DNA of 34,860 bases from Acetobacteraceae bacterium (GTDB lineage: Bacteria > Pseudomonadota > Alphaproteobacteria > Acetobacterales > Acetobacteraceae), in contig JAIXVH010000444.1 of assembly GCA_027483125.1 (NCBI GenBank), positions 1-34,860 of the forward strand, given 5' to 3'. Shown in pieces: positions 7,315 through 15,377 of the stretch; the stretch's first letter is position 1; each line of letters begins with the position of its first letter. Below the pieces are notes generated by a model. It saw only the letters and a program-made list of their open reading frames with translations. It searched no databases and was not told the DNA's origin. The position numbers and the translations under genes were made by a program.

Positions 7315-8714
7315 CAGGCGGCCCCCGATGATGGGAGCGCGCTTGTCGCGCGGACATCTGAATCGGTGGCGTTCATCTCAAAATCTCGCATCTTGCCGGG
7401 GTTCAACAGGCCGAGCGGGTCCACCCGCTGCTTGAACCCCAATTGGTCGCCAGGCACGCGGCGATAACCGCTGCCTTCCTCGATCGTGAAGACATGCGGG
7501 TTGGCGATGCCGATGCCGATGGCCTCGAAGCCGGCCATGATCTCCGTCAGGCGTGCCGCGTCGCGCCAGCGGATGACGGGCAGCGCTGTCATCGTCGTGC
7601 GGCCGCCGAAGCGCACGCATTCGGTGTGCATCCAGACCTCGTCGGGGAACAGCGCGGTCGCGGCCTCCACCGCTTCCACCGTGCCGTCGAAGGGAAAGCG
7701 CATCTGCAGATAGGTGACGCCGCGATCCTGCTTCAGCACCTGCAAGGTCGTGTGGTTCCAGCAGTATTCGTAGAAGGGCGTCGCATCCGGATCGCGCTCG
7801 GCGGCCACCGTATCCTGCTCGGCGACCAGCGCGCCGCCATGCTCACGCGCCAGGTCGCGCAGCGCCACCATGCCCGCGGGCGTGACCATGGCCAGCACCA
7901 GCGCGGCGCCTTCCGGCACGGCGGGCGCGATCGCCTTGAAGAAGGGCACGAGGACGGGCTGGAAGGTCGCGCACATCTTCTTCGCGATGCCATCGGCGAA
8001 GGAGAGCGCATGCGCGAAACGCAGCGCCGCGCCGTATTCGGCGAAGGCCAGCGCCACATCGCGCCAGGGCTGCGCGGGGGTCAGTGGTATCCGCACCTCG
8101 GTGATGACGCCGGTGGTGCCATAGGTGCGGTTGACGGGCGCTGCTTCGTCACCGGCGATCTCCAGCACCACGGGCGGGTCCTGCATGGTGGCCACCCGCA
8201 CGCCGAGCAGATTGCCGCGCTCGCGCATCGTGCCATGCGCGATGCCGCCAACGCCTGCGCCACCGCCGGCCACGAAGCCGCCGATGGTCGCGCTGCGCTT
8301 GGTGCTGGGCCACAGGCGCAATTCCCAGCCGCGTTCGCGCGCCCAGAGATCGAGGTCGATCATGCGCGCGCCAGCCTGCGCGTGCAGCACGCCATCCGCC
8401 AGGCCCAGCGGCGCGGTCATCGCCGTGGTGTCCAGCACCAGCCCGCCATCCAGCGGCACGCATTGGCCGTAATTGCCGGTGGCCCCGCCGCGCACCGTCA
8501 CCGGCACGCCGCGCGCACGCGCCGCGCGCAGCGCGGCCAGCACTTCGGCCTCGTCGCGCGGCTGCGCCCAGAGCTCGGCGGAGAGTCCATCCAGCCGCGC
8601 CTTCAGGATCGGCGAATACCAATAGAAATCGCGCGACTTCTGGCGCAGCAATGCGCGATCATCGGACAGCGTGATGCCATCCAGCGCCGCCTTCAGGCCT
8701 GCGATGTCACGCAT
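7314..8714 (-). CDS. FAD-binding oxidoreductase (VAO/PCMH family), copy B
   Basis: This is a 466-residue paralogue of the adjacent downstream flavoprotein. The two proteins align without gaps over roughly the first 90 residues: M-DIAGL at the start, then RQKSRDFYWYSPILKARL at 24-41 and PVTVRGGATGNYGQCVPLDG at 71-90. It keeps RLWPSTKRSATIGGFVAGGG, CWNHTTLQVLKQDRG and the C-terminal LLNPGKM signature, but then has a different tail (DATSALPSSGAA-like). A longer reading frame exists upstream, but the ATG at 8714 is chosen because it matches the copy A start and overlaps the creatininase-like gene by 8 bases, a normal coupling geometry. Same likely chemistry as copy A; substrate unknown. Confidence 0.9.
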   Translation of the reverse strand: MRDIAGLKAALDGITLSDDRALLRQKSRDFYWYSPILKARLDGLSAELWAQPRDEAEVLAALRAARARGVPVTVRGGATGNYGQCVPLDGGLVLDTTAMTAPLGLADGVLHAQAGARMIDLDLWARERGWELRLWPSTKRSATIGGFVAGGGAGVGGIAHGTMRERGNLLGVRVATMQDPPVVLEIAGDEAAPVNRTYGTTGVITEVRIPLTPAQPWRDVALAFAEYGAALRFAHALSFADGIAKKMCATFQPVLVPFFKAIAPAVPEGAALVLAMVTPAGMVALRDLAREHGGALVAEQDTVAAERDPDATPFYEYCWNHTTLQVLKQDRGVTYLQMRFPFDGTVEAVEAATALFPDEVWMHTECVRFGGRTTMTALPVIRWRDAARLTEIMAGFEAIGIGIANPHVFTIEEGSGYRRVPGDQLGFKQRVDPLGLLNPGKMRDFEMNATDSDVRATSALPSSGAA

Positions 8715-9519
8715 CGGGATCGGGCGCGCGCGCCACCCAGCCAGCGGCGTCAAAGCGGCGAACCTCGTCCAGCAATGCGGCGATCTTGTCGGCTGCGAAA
8801 TCCAGGATCGCATCGCCATCCGCGGCCGTCGCCAATGATGCATCGCCCGCGGCACCCGCCGCGTTCAAATCCTGCGCCTGCCATGCCAGCGCGGCACCTC
8901 CGGGCACCAGATGCGGGAATTCATTTTCCGCCACCATCCAGTTGCTGCGGAAATTGCGCGCCTTGGACATGTCCACGCGGTCCGGCTGCAAGGCCAGCAT
9001 CACCGCGGTTTCCATCTGCCCGGCATGGATGCCATAGCGCTGCTCCAGGGGCGCGATCATGCCAGCCGGCATGCCCATGCGTGACCAGGACAGCGGCACC
9101 ACCAGCATGTCGTGCTTGATGCGCAGGCGGCGCGCGACGATCTCCATCACCTGCACCTGGCCACCATGCGAATTGACCATGACCAGCCGCTTTACGCCGG
9201 CGCGGGCCACGCTGTCACCGATTTCGGTCCACAGCGCGATCAGCGTTTCCGGCGTGCTGGTCAGCGTGCCGGGGAAGCGCAGATGCTCGACCGAACAGCC
9301 AATCGTCTGCGTGGGCAGAACCAGCACCGGAAATTCGGGCGCGAGCTTGTCCAGCACGCGCGCCATCACGCCCTGGTTGATGGTCGCATCCACCGACACG
9401 GGCAGATGCGGCCCGTGCTGTTCGATGGAACCCAAGGGCAGCACCGCGACCGTATCGGCCGGCAGTGCGCGGAAGGCGGGCCAGGGCAGGTCCACCCAGT
9501 ATCGGGACGGAAGGGTCAT
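8707..9519 (-). CDS. Creatininase-family amidohydrolase
   Basis: This 270-residue cytoplasmic metal-dependent hydrolase is of the creatininase/MftE superfamily, whose members hydrolyse cyclic amides or cleave small peptides. The signature LPLGSIEQHGPHLPVSVD gives predicted metal ligands E33, H35 and D44. MVNSHGGQ supplies H118 and IHAGQMETA supplies E170. True creatininase has an HYE triad where this protein has HGG, so it is a relative and not creatininase itself. It heads the minus-strand run creatininase-like, flavoprotein B, flavoprotein A, cupin, and overlaps flavoprotein B by 8 bases. Conversion of a cyclic amide or lactam linked to the flavoprotein oxidation is a reasonable guess only. 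Confidence 0.92.
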   Translation of the reverse strand: MTLPSRYWVDLPWPAFRALPADTVAVLPLGSIEQHGPHLPVSVDATINQGVMARVLDKLAPEFPVLVLPTQTIGCSVEHLRFPGTLTSTPETLIALWTEIGDSVARAGVKRLVMVNSHGGQVQVMEIVARRLRIKHDMLVVPLSWSRMGMPAGMIAPLEQRYGIHAGQMETAVMLALQPDRVDMSKARNFRSNWMVAENEFPHLVPGGAALAWQAQDLNAAGAAGDASLATAADGDAILDFAADKIAALLDEVRRFDAAGWVARAPDPDA

Positions 9520-9541
9520 GTGCTGATGCCCTCAGGCGCCG

Positions 9542-9560
9542 GGCGGCGGCATCCGCCGCC
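9542..9560. repeat. Perfect hairpin upstream of the creatininase-like gene
   Basis: GGCGGCGG and CCGCCGCC form a perfect 8-bp stem with a 3-base loop, 22 bases upstream of the creatininase-like start codon. It lies in a 138-base spacer that carries further inverted repeats. It could be part of a dispersed palindromic element, or a terminator for the binding-protein gene upstream. No T-run is present. Confidence 0.5.
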
Positions 9561-9601
9561 TTGGCTGCGCGGCACTGGCCGCGGCGGCCATCGGGTCGCT
9601 T

Positions 9602-9619
9602 CGCCCGCCGATGCGGGCG
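9602..9619. terminator. Hairpin downstream of the NMT1-like binding-protein gene
   Basis: CGCCCGC and GCGGGCG form a 7-bp stem with a 4-base CGAT loop, about 40 bases beyond the stop of the minus-strand gene ending at 9658. Position suggests it ends that transcript, but there is no T-tract after it in that direction, so a repeat-element origin is equally possible. Confidence 0.35.
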
Positions 9620-9657
9620 CCTGTTGTGTCGGTAATGATGGTTGGCGCATGCCGCGA

Positions 9658-10662
9658 TTATGCGCGCAAATCGCCCGCCGGCGGAAGGAAGCGCGGGTCA
9701 TAGATGTCGGACCAGGGCATCGGGCGGTCGATGCTGAAGGCGGCGCGGATCATGTCGATCGTGCTTTGCAGCCGTGTCGTGTTCACCTGTCCGAAGCCAT
9801 TGGCGCGCACATGCGGCGTGAAGGTCAGTTGTTCCAAAGCCATGCGCAGGCGCTCGGTTTCCAGCGGCAGGTCGGTCAGCGGTTCGCGGGCGCGCAGCAG
9901 AGAGGCAGCGGCGGTGGGGTCGGCCAGTGTCTCGTATTGGGCGCGGACCAAAGCGCGGATCAGGCCGGTCATGCCGGCAGGATTGGCATTGGCCCAGCGG
10001 CGCGAGGTGATGACGGAAGTGGCGAAGAAATTCGCACCCACATCGCTGTAGCGCATCACCACCTGGTCCGCATCCGCGATGCCCAGTTGCCGCAGCGAGA
10101 AGATGCCCGAGGTGATGAAGCCCGTGATCGCCTGCGCCTGGCCTCGCGCCAGCATGGATTCGCGCAATTGCGGCGTGACGGAAAGCCAGCGGACCGAGGC
10201 GGCATCAATCCCCGCCGCGCGCGCGAAGGCGGGGAAGAGCTGCCGCCCGGCATCGGAATCCGGCGCCGCGATGGTCTTGCCCACCAGGTCCTGCGGCGTG
10301 CGCACGCCTACGGCCCGCGTGGACATCACCGCCAGCGCCGTCGAATCATAGACGATGAAGGGCGTGAAGACATCCGCGTCCGGCCGCTCCAGGCGCAGGC
10401 GGATGGTCGGGTTGATGTCGGCCACACCCACATCATGCGTGCCTTGCAGGATGCGCAAGGGCACATCGCCCGAGCCGGTGCCGCGATCCATCGTGACGTT
10501 CAGGCCCTCGCGCCGGAAATGGCCGCGCTCCAATGCCAGCAGGAAGGCGGCTTGCGGGCCTTGGAAGGCCCAGTCCAGCGTGAAGCGGACATTGATGAGA
10601 GACTGCGCATGCACCGCGGGTGCGGCGAGCACGGGCAGGGCGAATAGCGTACGACGATGCAT
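9658..10662 (-). CDS. NMT1/SsuA-type ABC transporter substrate-binding protein
   Basis: This 334-residue periplasmic binding protein is of the NMT1/THI5-like (SsuA/TauA/ThiY) type, used by ABC importers for sulfonates, nitriles, pyrimidine precursors and similar compounds. A leader MHRRTLFALPVLAAPAVHA ends in an AxA-like site. The mature part opens with the family pattern VRFTLDWAFQGPQAAFLLAL, followed by GHFRREGLNVTMDRGTGSG and ILQGTHDVGVADINP. The open frame reaches further upstream, but the ATG at 10662 sits directly before the signal peptide. No permease or ATPase gene is near, so it is an orphan. It precedes the creatininase/flavoprotein group on the same strand and may bring in that pathway's substrate, but a hairpin-rich 138-base spacer separates them. 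Confidence 0.88.
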   Translation of the reverse strand: MHRRTLFALPVLAAPAVHAQSLINVRFTLDWAFQGPQAAFLLALERGHFRREGLNVTMDRGTGSGDVPLRILQGTHDVGVADINPTIRLRLERPDADVFTPFIVYDSTALAVMSTRAVGVRTPQDLVGKTIAAPDSDAGRQLFPAFARAAGIDAASVRWLSVTPQLRESMLARGQAQAITGFITSGIFSLRQLGIADADQVVMRYSDVGANFFATSVITSRRWANANPAGMTGLIRALVRAQYETLADPTAAASLLRAREPLTDLPLETERLRMALEQLTFTPHVRANGFGQVNTTRLQSTIDMIRAAFSIDRPMPWSDIYDPRFLPPAGDLRA

Positions 10663-10889
10663 GGCGGACCTCCGATGTCGATGCGCATGTCTAGCGGTGC
10701 GGCGGGCCTGCGGCGATGCGCGATGCGCAGCGTTGCATGGCGGCAGCGCATTGCGTGCCGCAAGGACTGGCGGCGCAGGCGCGGAGTGCCGCCTGTTTGG
10801 GCAGGCACGGCTGTGGTACCGGGGCAGATGGCGCAGGCATGGGGCGCGCGCCGCCCGCGTCGCGCTATGGTGCTGTCCAGGAGGCCCCG
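10663..10889. promoter_or_regulatory. Divergent intergenic region between binding protein and Rieske oxygenase
   Basis: This 227-base gap is the longest in the window and lies between divergently transcribed starts, so it should hold both promoters. Visible structure includes a CGATGCG tandem direct repeat at 10713-10726 and an inverted repeat GCGGCA/TGCCGC (10740-10745 and 10756-10761) enclosing CGCATTGCG, which could be a regulator site. A Shine-Dalgarno-like CCAGGAGG (10877-10884) serves the rightward gene. I find no convincing -35/-10 pair. Confidence 0.4.
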
Positions 10890-11894
10890 ATGCTCGCGAC
10901 CCAAACCCCATTGCTGCGCCATGTCTGGTACCCGTTGATGCCGCTGGCGATGCTGGCCGATGGGCCGAAGCCATTTCGCCTGCTGGGGCAGGATCTGGTG
11001 CTGTGGGTGGATGGCGATGGCCAGCCTTCCGCGCTGGATGACCGCTGCTGCCATCGCACCGCGAAACTCTCCAAGGGTTTCTATGAGAATGGGCGGCTGG
11101 CCTGCGGCTATCACGGTTGGGAATATGACCGCGAAGGGCGCGTGGTGCGCATTCCGCAGAACCCGGTGGAGCGGCAATCGGGTGGCCGCATGGCGACGCC
11201 TGGCTATCGCACCGAAGCACGCTACGGATATCTCTGGTGCGCGCTGGCCGAACCCTTCGCGCCCATCCCGGAATTCGAGGAGGAGGCCGAGGGCTTTCGC
11301 CGCATCGACGAATTCTACGAAGTGTGGAACTGCGCCGGCCTGCGCGTGATGGAAAACAGCTTCGACAACGCGCATTTCAGCTTCGTGCATCGCGCATCGT
11401 TCGGGGACCAGGGGCACCCCGAACCGGCCAAGCTGGAGATCGATGAATTCGACGACGGTTTCCTGATGAAGACCGAAGTGCCCGTCCGCAACCCCGAGAT
11501 CCAGAAGAAGGTGCTGCGGATGGAGAATGACGAGACGGTGCGCTCGATGCGTGGCCGCTGGTATCTGCCCTTCCTGCGCAAGCTGCGCATCCGCTACCCG
11601 AACGGGCTGTCGCACAGCATCATCACCGCGGCGACGCCGATCGATGATCGGTCCAGCCAGATCGTGCAATTCGTCTACAGGAACGACACCGAGGAAGATG
11701 CGAAGGCGGAGGACATCATCGCCTTCGACCGCATGGTCACGAATGAGGCTCGCGACATCCTGGAACGCACCGACCACGATGTGCCGCTGGACCAGACGGG
11801 CCTTGAATACAACATGGTCTCCGACCGGCCCGGCGTGCTGATGCGGCGGATGATGCTCGCGGCGCTGGCGCGGCACAGGGCTTTGGCGGCGTAG
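10890..11894 (+). CDS. Rieske [2Fe-2S] aromatic ring-hydroxylating oxygenase subunit
   Basis: This 334-residue oxygenase component is of the Rieske non-heme iron family (vanillate O-demethylase/phthalate oxygenase-like). The Rieske cluster ligands are C53-C-H55 in RCCHRTAKL and C72-x-x-H75 in ACGYHGWEYD. The mononuclear iron site is D159, H162 and H167 in NSFDNAHFSFVH. Such enzymes hydroxylate or demethylate aromatic or heterocyclic substrates using electrons from a separate reductase, which is not in the window. The start at 10890 follows an AGGAGG at 10879-10884, and upstream in-frame sequence has no domain content. It ends 6 bases before the stop of the convergent flavoprotein gene. Its position opposite the binding-protein and creatininase genes hints at a catabolic role. 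Confidence 0.92.
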   Translation: MLATQTPLLRHVWYPLMPLAMLADGPKPFRLLGQDLVLWVDGDGQPSALDDRCCHRTAKLSKGFYENGRLACGYHGWEYDREGRVVRIPQNPVERQSGGRMATPGYRTEARYGYLWCALAEPFAPIPEFEEEAEGFRRIDEFYEVWNCAGLRVMENSFDNAHFSFVHRASFGDQGHPEPAKLEIDEFDDGFLMKTEVPVRNPEIQKKVLRMENDETVRSMRGRWYLPFLRKLRIRYPNGLSHSIITAATPIDDRSSQIVQFVYRNDTEEDAKAEDIIAFDRMVTNEARDILERTDHDVPLDQTGLEYNMVSDRPGVLMRRMMLAALARHRALAA

Positions 11895-11900
11895 CGGCTT

Positions 11901-13058
11901 TCAGGCCGCCGCCGCCGCTGCCCCTGCGGTGCGGCCCAGCGCGAGGCAGGCGGTCAGCAGCCAGCCGCCGGTCGGTGCTTCCCAATCCAGCATCTCGCCC
12001 GCCACGAACACGCCGGGGCGCGCGCGCAGCATCAGCCGCGCATCCACCGCCGCCCAGCGCAGCCCGCCCGCCGAGGAGATCGCGCGCTCCAGCCCCATCA
12101 TCCCGGGCACATGCAAGGGCAGCGCCTTGATGCGCGCGGCGATGTCGGTATGTGGCGCGGCCTCGCGCAGCAGCGCGATCGCCACCGGCGGCAGCCCGCC
12201 GCGCTTGCGCAACCAGTTGGAGCGCGACATTGCGCCCTGCTCGCCCAGCCGCGCGCGCAGCGTGGCCAGGTCCAGATCCGGCCGCAGATCGATCGTGATC
12301 TCGCCCGGCAGATGTGCCCGCAATGCGGCGCTGGCGGCATAGACCAGACCGCCCTCAAGCCCCGTCGCGGTCACCATCGCTTCGCCCATCCGGGCAAAGC
12401 CGGGGAAGCTCAGCGCCACGCGCTTCAGCGGCTGGCCCGCGAAGCGCTCGGCAAAGGCCGGCGACCACTCCACGCGCAGCCCGGCATTGGCCGGCGCGAA
12501 GGGCGCGACATCGGGCAGCCAGGCGGCCCAGGCGCCGTCCGAACCCAGTCGCGGCCATGACGCGCCGCCGAGTGCGAGCACCGTCGCATCCGCGCGCCAT
12601 TGCACAGGCCCCGCGGGCGTCGCGAAGTGCTGCGCGCCGTCATCCCCGAAACCCTGCCAGCGGTGGCGCGTGCGCAGTTCCACGCCCAGCCCCGCCAACC
12701 GCGCGAGCCAGGCGCGCAGCAGCGGCGAGGCCTTCATCGCGCGCGGAAACACCCGCCCAGAACTGCCGGTGAAGACCGGCTGGCCCAGCCCCTCGCACCA
12801 GGCCATCTGCGCCTCGGGCGGGAAGGCCGCGATATGCGGTGCCAGCTGCGGCGCGGCGTCGCCATAGGCATCCAGGAAGCGCGGCATGGGCGTGCTGTGC
12901 GTCAGGTTCAGCCCACCGCGACCGGCCATCAGGAATTTGCGCGCGGGGCTCGGCATGGCGTCGAACAGCGTCACGCTGGCGCCGGCGCGGGCGGCGGTCT
13001 CTGCCGCCATCAACCCGGCGGGGCCGGCGCCGATCACGGCGATCCGCGGGCCGGTCAT
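11901..13058 (-). CDS. BaiN/HI0933-like NAD(P)/FAD-dependent oxidoreductase (TIGR03862-type flavoprotein)
   Basis: This 385-residue flavoprotein opens with a dinucleotide-binding motif, AVIGAGPAGLMAAETAARAG, after a short MTGPRI leader. It continues with FDAMPSPARKFLMAGRGGLN, a block typical of the HI0933/BaiN-like family, and ends with VFVAGEMLDWEAPTGGWLL, the second FAD-binding signature. The PP_4765 subgroup fits best by length and tail. The physiological reaction of this subgroup is not established. The ATG at 13058 overlaps the stop of the spermidine-synthase-like gene (ATGA), so the two are translationally coupled. It converges on the Rieske gene with 6 bases between stops. Confidence 0.88.
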   Translation of the reverse strand: MTGPRIAVIGAGPAGLMAAETAARAGASVTLFDAMPSPARKFLMAGRGGLNLTHSTPMPRFLDAYGDAAPQLAPHIAAFPPEAQMAWCEGLGQPVFTGSSGRVFPRAMKASPLLRAWLARLAGLGVELRTRHRWQGFGDDGAQHFATPAGPVQWRADATVLALGGASWPRLGSDGAWAAWLPDVAPFAPANAGLRVEWSPAFAERFAGQPLKRVALSFPGFARMGEAMVTATGLEGGLVYAASAALRAHLPGEITIDLRPDLDLATLRARLGEQGAMSRSNWLRKRGGLPPVAIALLREAAPHTDIAARIKALPLHVPGMMGLERAISSAGGLRWAAVDARLMLRARPGVFVAGEMLDWEAPTGGWLLTACLALGRTAGAAAAAA

Positions 13059-15307
13059 CGCAGCGGCGGCGTTTCCGGCGCGGGGCGCGGTTGCCAGCTG
13101 AAGGTGGTGGGGTTGTTCAGGAAGAATTCGTCGCGCGGGAACATGTCGGTCAGCGGTGGTTGCACGCGCGGGGTGTCGGGCGTCCAGACCTGCAGCGGCT
13201 CGGCGATCATCGCGCCGAGGTCGGTGGCGGCGGCATTGCCGTGCAGCACGAATGCGCGGGCCTCGGGCCCGCGCAGGCGGGCCATCAGCGCCGCCTGGTC
13301 CAGCGGGATCGGGCGGTCGGAGCCGATCATCACGCTGCCCGGGCGCAGCAGCACCGCGTGCGGGAAGGATGCGGCGAAGGTCTCGATCACCCGCCATGTC
13401 GGCGCCCATTGCACATAGAGCCCGCCCGGCGCCAGGCGTGTGCGCACCGCGGCCAGGAATTCGGCGCTGTAGAGCAGGCCGGATTGCGAGGATTCCGGCA
13501 GGATCGCGTCCGCCTGGATCACCTGGTATTGCGCGCCGCCGCGCGTCAGCCAGCGCCGGCCATCGCCATATTCCAGGCGCACGCGCGGGTCGCGCAGCAG
13601 CGTGGCCACCGGGCCTTGCGGTTGCGTGCGGGCAATGTCGCGCAGCGCGTCCAACACCGGGTTGATCAGCTCGATCGAATGCACCTCACGCGTGGCCGGA
13701 TTGAAGGTCGCGCCATAGGGCGTGCCGCCGGAGCCGATGCCCACCGTCAACACGCGCAGCGGTTCGGGGTGGAGCATGGGGCCCAGCATGCCCAGCAGCA
13801 CATGCACATCCAGGAATGGCACGAAGCCCTGGCCATGCCCCATGATGAAGAAGCGGCCATTCTGGCGTTCCGGGTTGGCGGGCTGCGCGCGGTAGAAGGC
13901 GACGCCCGAGCGGTCCTCCGCCCAGGCGGCGTAGCTGCCCGGCGCCTGGCCATGCATGCGCTGCCAGAAGGCGGCGTTGCCGGGCAGCAGCGCGGCCAGC
14001 GCGGCGGTGGCGGCAGCCAGCCCCAGCGTGACGCGACGCCCCGGCCCCATCTGCTGCGTGTACCAGCCCACCAGCAACAGGATGGACAGCGCCGAGAGCA
14101 GCAACAGCGTGCCCATGCTGCCCAGCACATGCAGCGTCACGAGGCCGGTGAAGATCGACCCCGCCGCATTGCCCAGGATATTCGCAAGCTGCACCCAACC
14201 CACCCGCGCGCCGACACTGGCCAGGTCCTGCTGCACCGCGCGCTGCACGAAGGGAAATGTCATGCCGACCAGGAAGGCCGGCGGGGCCACGACCAGCACG
14301 ATGAGGATGGTGCTGGCGGCCATCGAGGCCGGGTTGAAGCGGATGAAATCGACCGCCAGGTAGGTGTCGATCGGCCAGCGATCGATGCCCGCATAGACCA
14401 GCAGGATCAGGATGGTGGCCAGCACGAAGCCAGCACCTTGCGTGTAGAAGAAGGCGGGCCGTGGGTCCTTCATGCGGCGCACCATGCGCGCGGCCAGCGC
14501 CATGCCCAGGCCATCGGCCAGCAGGAACACACCGAGCACGGTGGGGAACAGATATGCGTGGTATTGCCCGACCTGGCCGAGCAGCCGCACCCACAGAATC
14601 TCCAGCGCCACGATCACATAGCCCGAGAGAAACACCAGCACGCACCACAACGGCAAAGAGCCGAAACCGGTGGCAGGCACGGCATGCGCGGGCGTCGGCT
14701 CGGGCTTGGCGCGCGACATCATCGGCAGCAGCGACAACGCCAGCACCACCGCGATGATATCGAGGCCGGCGGCGAACCACAGCGCGCCCGGGAAGCCCAG
14801 ATTGCCCAGGATGAACCAGCCGCCCAGCAATGCGCCCAAGCCCGCGCCCAGCGTGTTCAGGCCGTACAGTGCGCCGATCCGGCTGGCCGCAGTCTCCAGG
14901 CTGATCGTCACCGCGCGCGCCAGCAGCGGCAGCGACGCGCCCATCAGCGTCGTGGGAATCACCAGGCCTGCGAAGCAGATGGCGAAGATCGCCAAGGGCG
15001 ACTGGATGTCATCCGCCAGGCCGATCGCCAGGAAGTCATAGAGGAAGGGCTTGGACACGATGGCGCACAGCGCCACACCCGCTTCGCAGGCCGCGAACCA
15101 CAGCAAGGCGCGATGCGGCGACATGCGGTCCGCGACCTTTGCGCCGATGATGGAACCAAGCCCCAGCCCGGACAGAAACGCACCCACCACGAGCGCGGCC
15201 GATACGGTGTCGCCACCAGCGAAGACGCCCAGCATCCGCTGCCATGCGATCTGGCAGAGCAGGGCGGCGAAGCCCGAACAGAAGAACGCCACCATCAACC
15301 TGGGCAT
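13055..15307 (-). CDS. Membrane protein with C-terminal spermidine-synthase-like domain (fused MFS/SpeE type)
   Basis: This 750-residue protein has many hydrophobic segments over roughly the first 440 residues, beginning with FFCSGFAALLCQIAWQRML, and then a soluble Rossmann-like methyltransferase/aminopropyltransferase-fold domain. The latter shows VLTVGIGSGGTPYGAT, HSIELINPVLDALR and VRLEYGDGRRWL, then ADAILPESSQSGLLYSAEF, where canonical spermidine synthases have a D-S-D-P-type active-site loop. Only part of the catalytic pattern is kept, so aminopropyl transfer is uncertain. The family is widespread in proteobacteria and poorly characterised. It is coupled by ATGA overlap to the downstream flavoprotein and lies 70 bases after the phosphatase gene. 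Confidence 0.88.
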   Translation of the reverse strand: MPRLMVAFFCSGFAALLCQIAWQRMLGVFAGGDTVSAALVVGAFLSGLGLGSIIGAKVADRMSPHRALLWFAACEAGVALCAIVSKPFLYDFLAIGLADDIQSPLAIFAICFAGLVIPTTLMGASLPLLARAVTISLETAASRIGALYGLNTLGAGLGALLGGWFILGNLGFPGALWFAAGLDIIAVVLALSLLPMMSRAKPEPTPAHAVPATGFGSLPLWCVLVFLSGYVIVALEILWVRLLGQVGQYHAYLFPTVLGVFLLADGLGMALAARMVRRMKDPRPAFFYTQGAGFVLATILILLVYAGIDRWPIDTYLAVDFIRFNPASMAASTILIVLVVAPPAFLVGMTFPFVQRAVQQDLASVGARVGWVQLANILGNAAGSIFTGLVTLHVLGSMGTLLLLSALSILLLVGWYTQQMGPGRRVTLGLAAATAALAALLPGNAAFWQRMHGQAPGSYAAWAEDRSGVAFYRAQPANPERQNGRFFIMGHGQGFVPFLDVHVLLGMLGPMLHPEPLRVLTVGIGSGGTPYGATFNPATREVHSIELINPVLDALRDIARTQPQGPVATLLRDPRVRLEYGDGRRWLTRGGAQYQVIQADAILPESSQSGLLYSAEFLAAVRTRLAPGGLYVQWAPTWRVIETFAASFPHAVLLRPGSVMIGSDRPIPLDQAALMARLRGPEARAFVLHGNAAATDLGAMIAEPLQVWTPDTPRVQPPLTDMFPRDEFFLNNPTTFSWQPRPAPETPPLR

Positions 15308-15377
15308 ACGCGCATGGTCCTTTGCGATGGGGGGGATGTGCCCCGCGCCTGTGGCCGGATCATGGCCACGCCGCGCG

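Noticed and set aside
15351-15369. GTGGCC/GGCCAC hairpin between the phosphatase and spermidine-synthase-like genes
   Set aside because: Only 6 bp, with no T-run in the direction of transcription; too weak to call a terminator.
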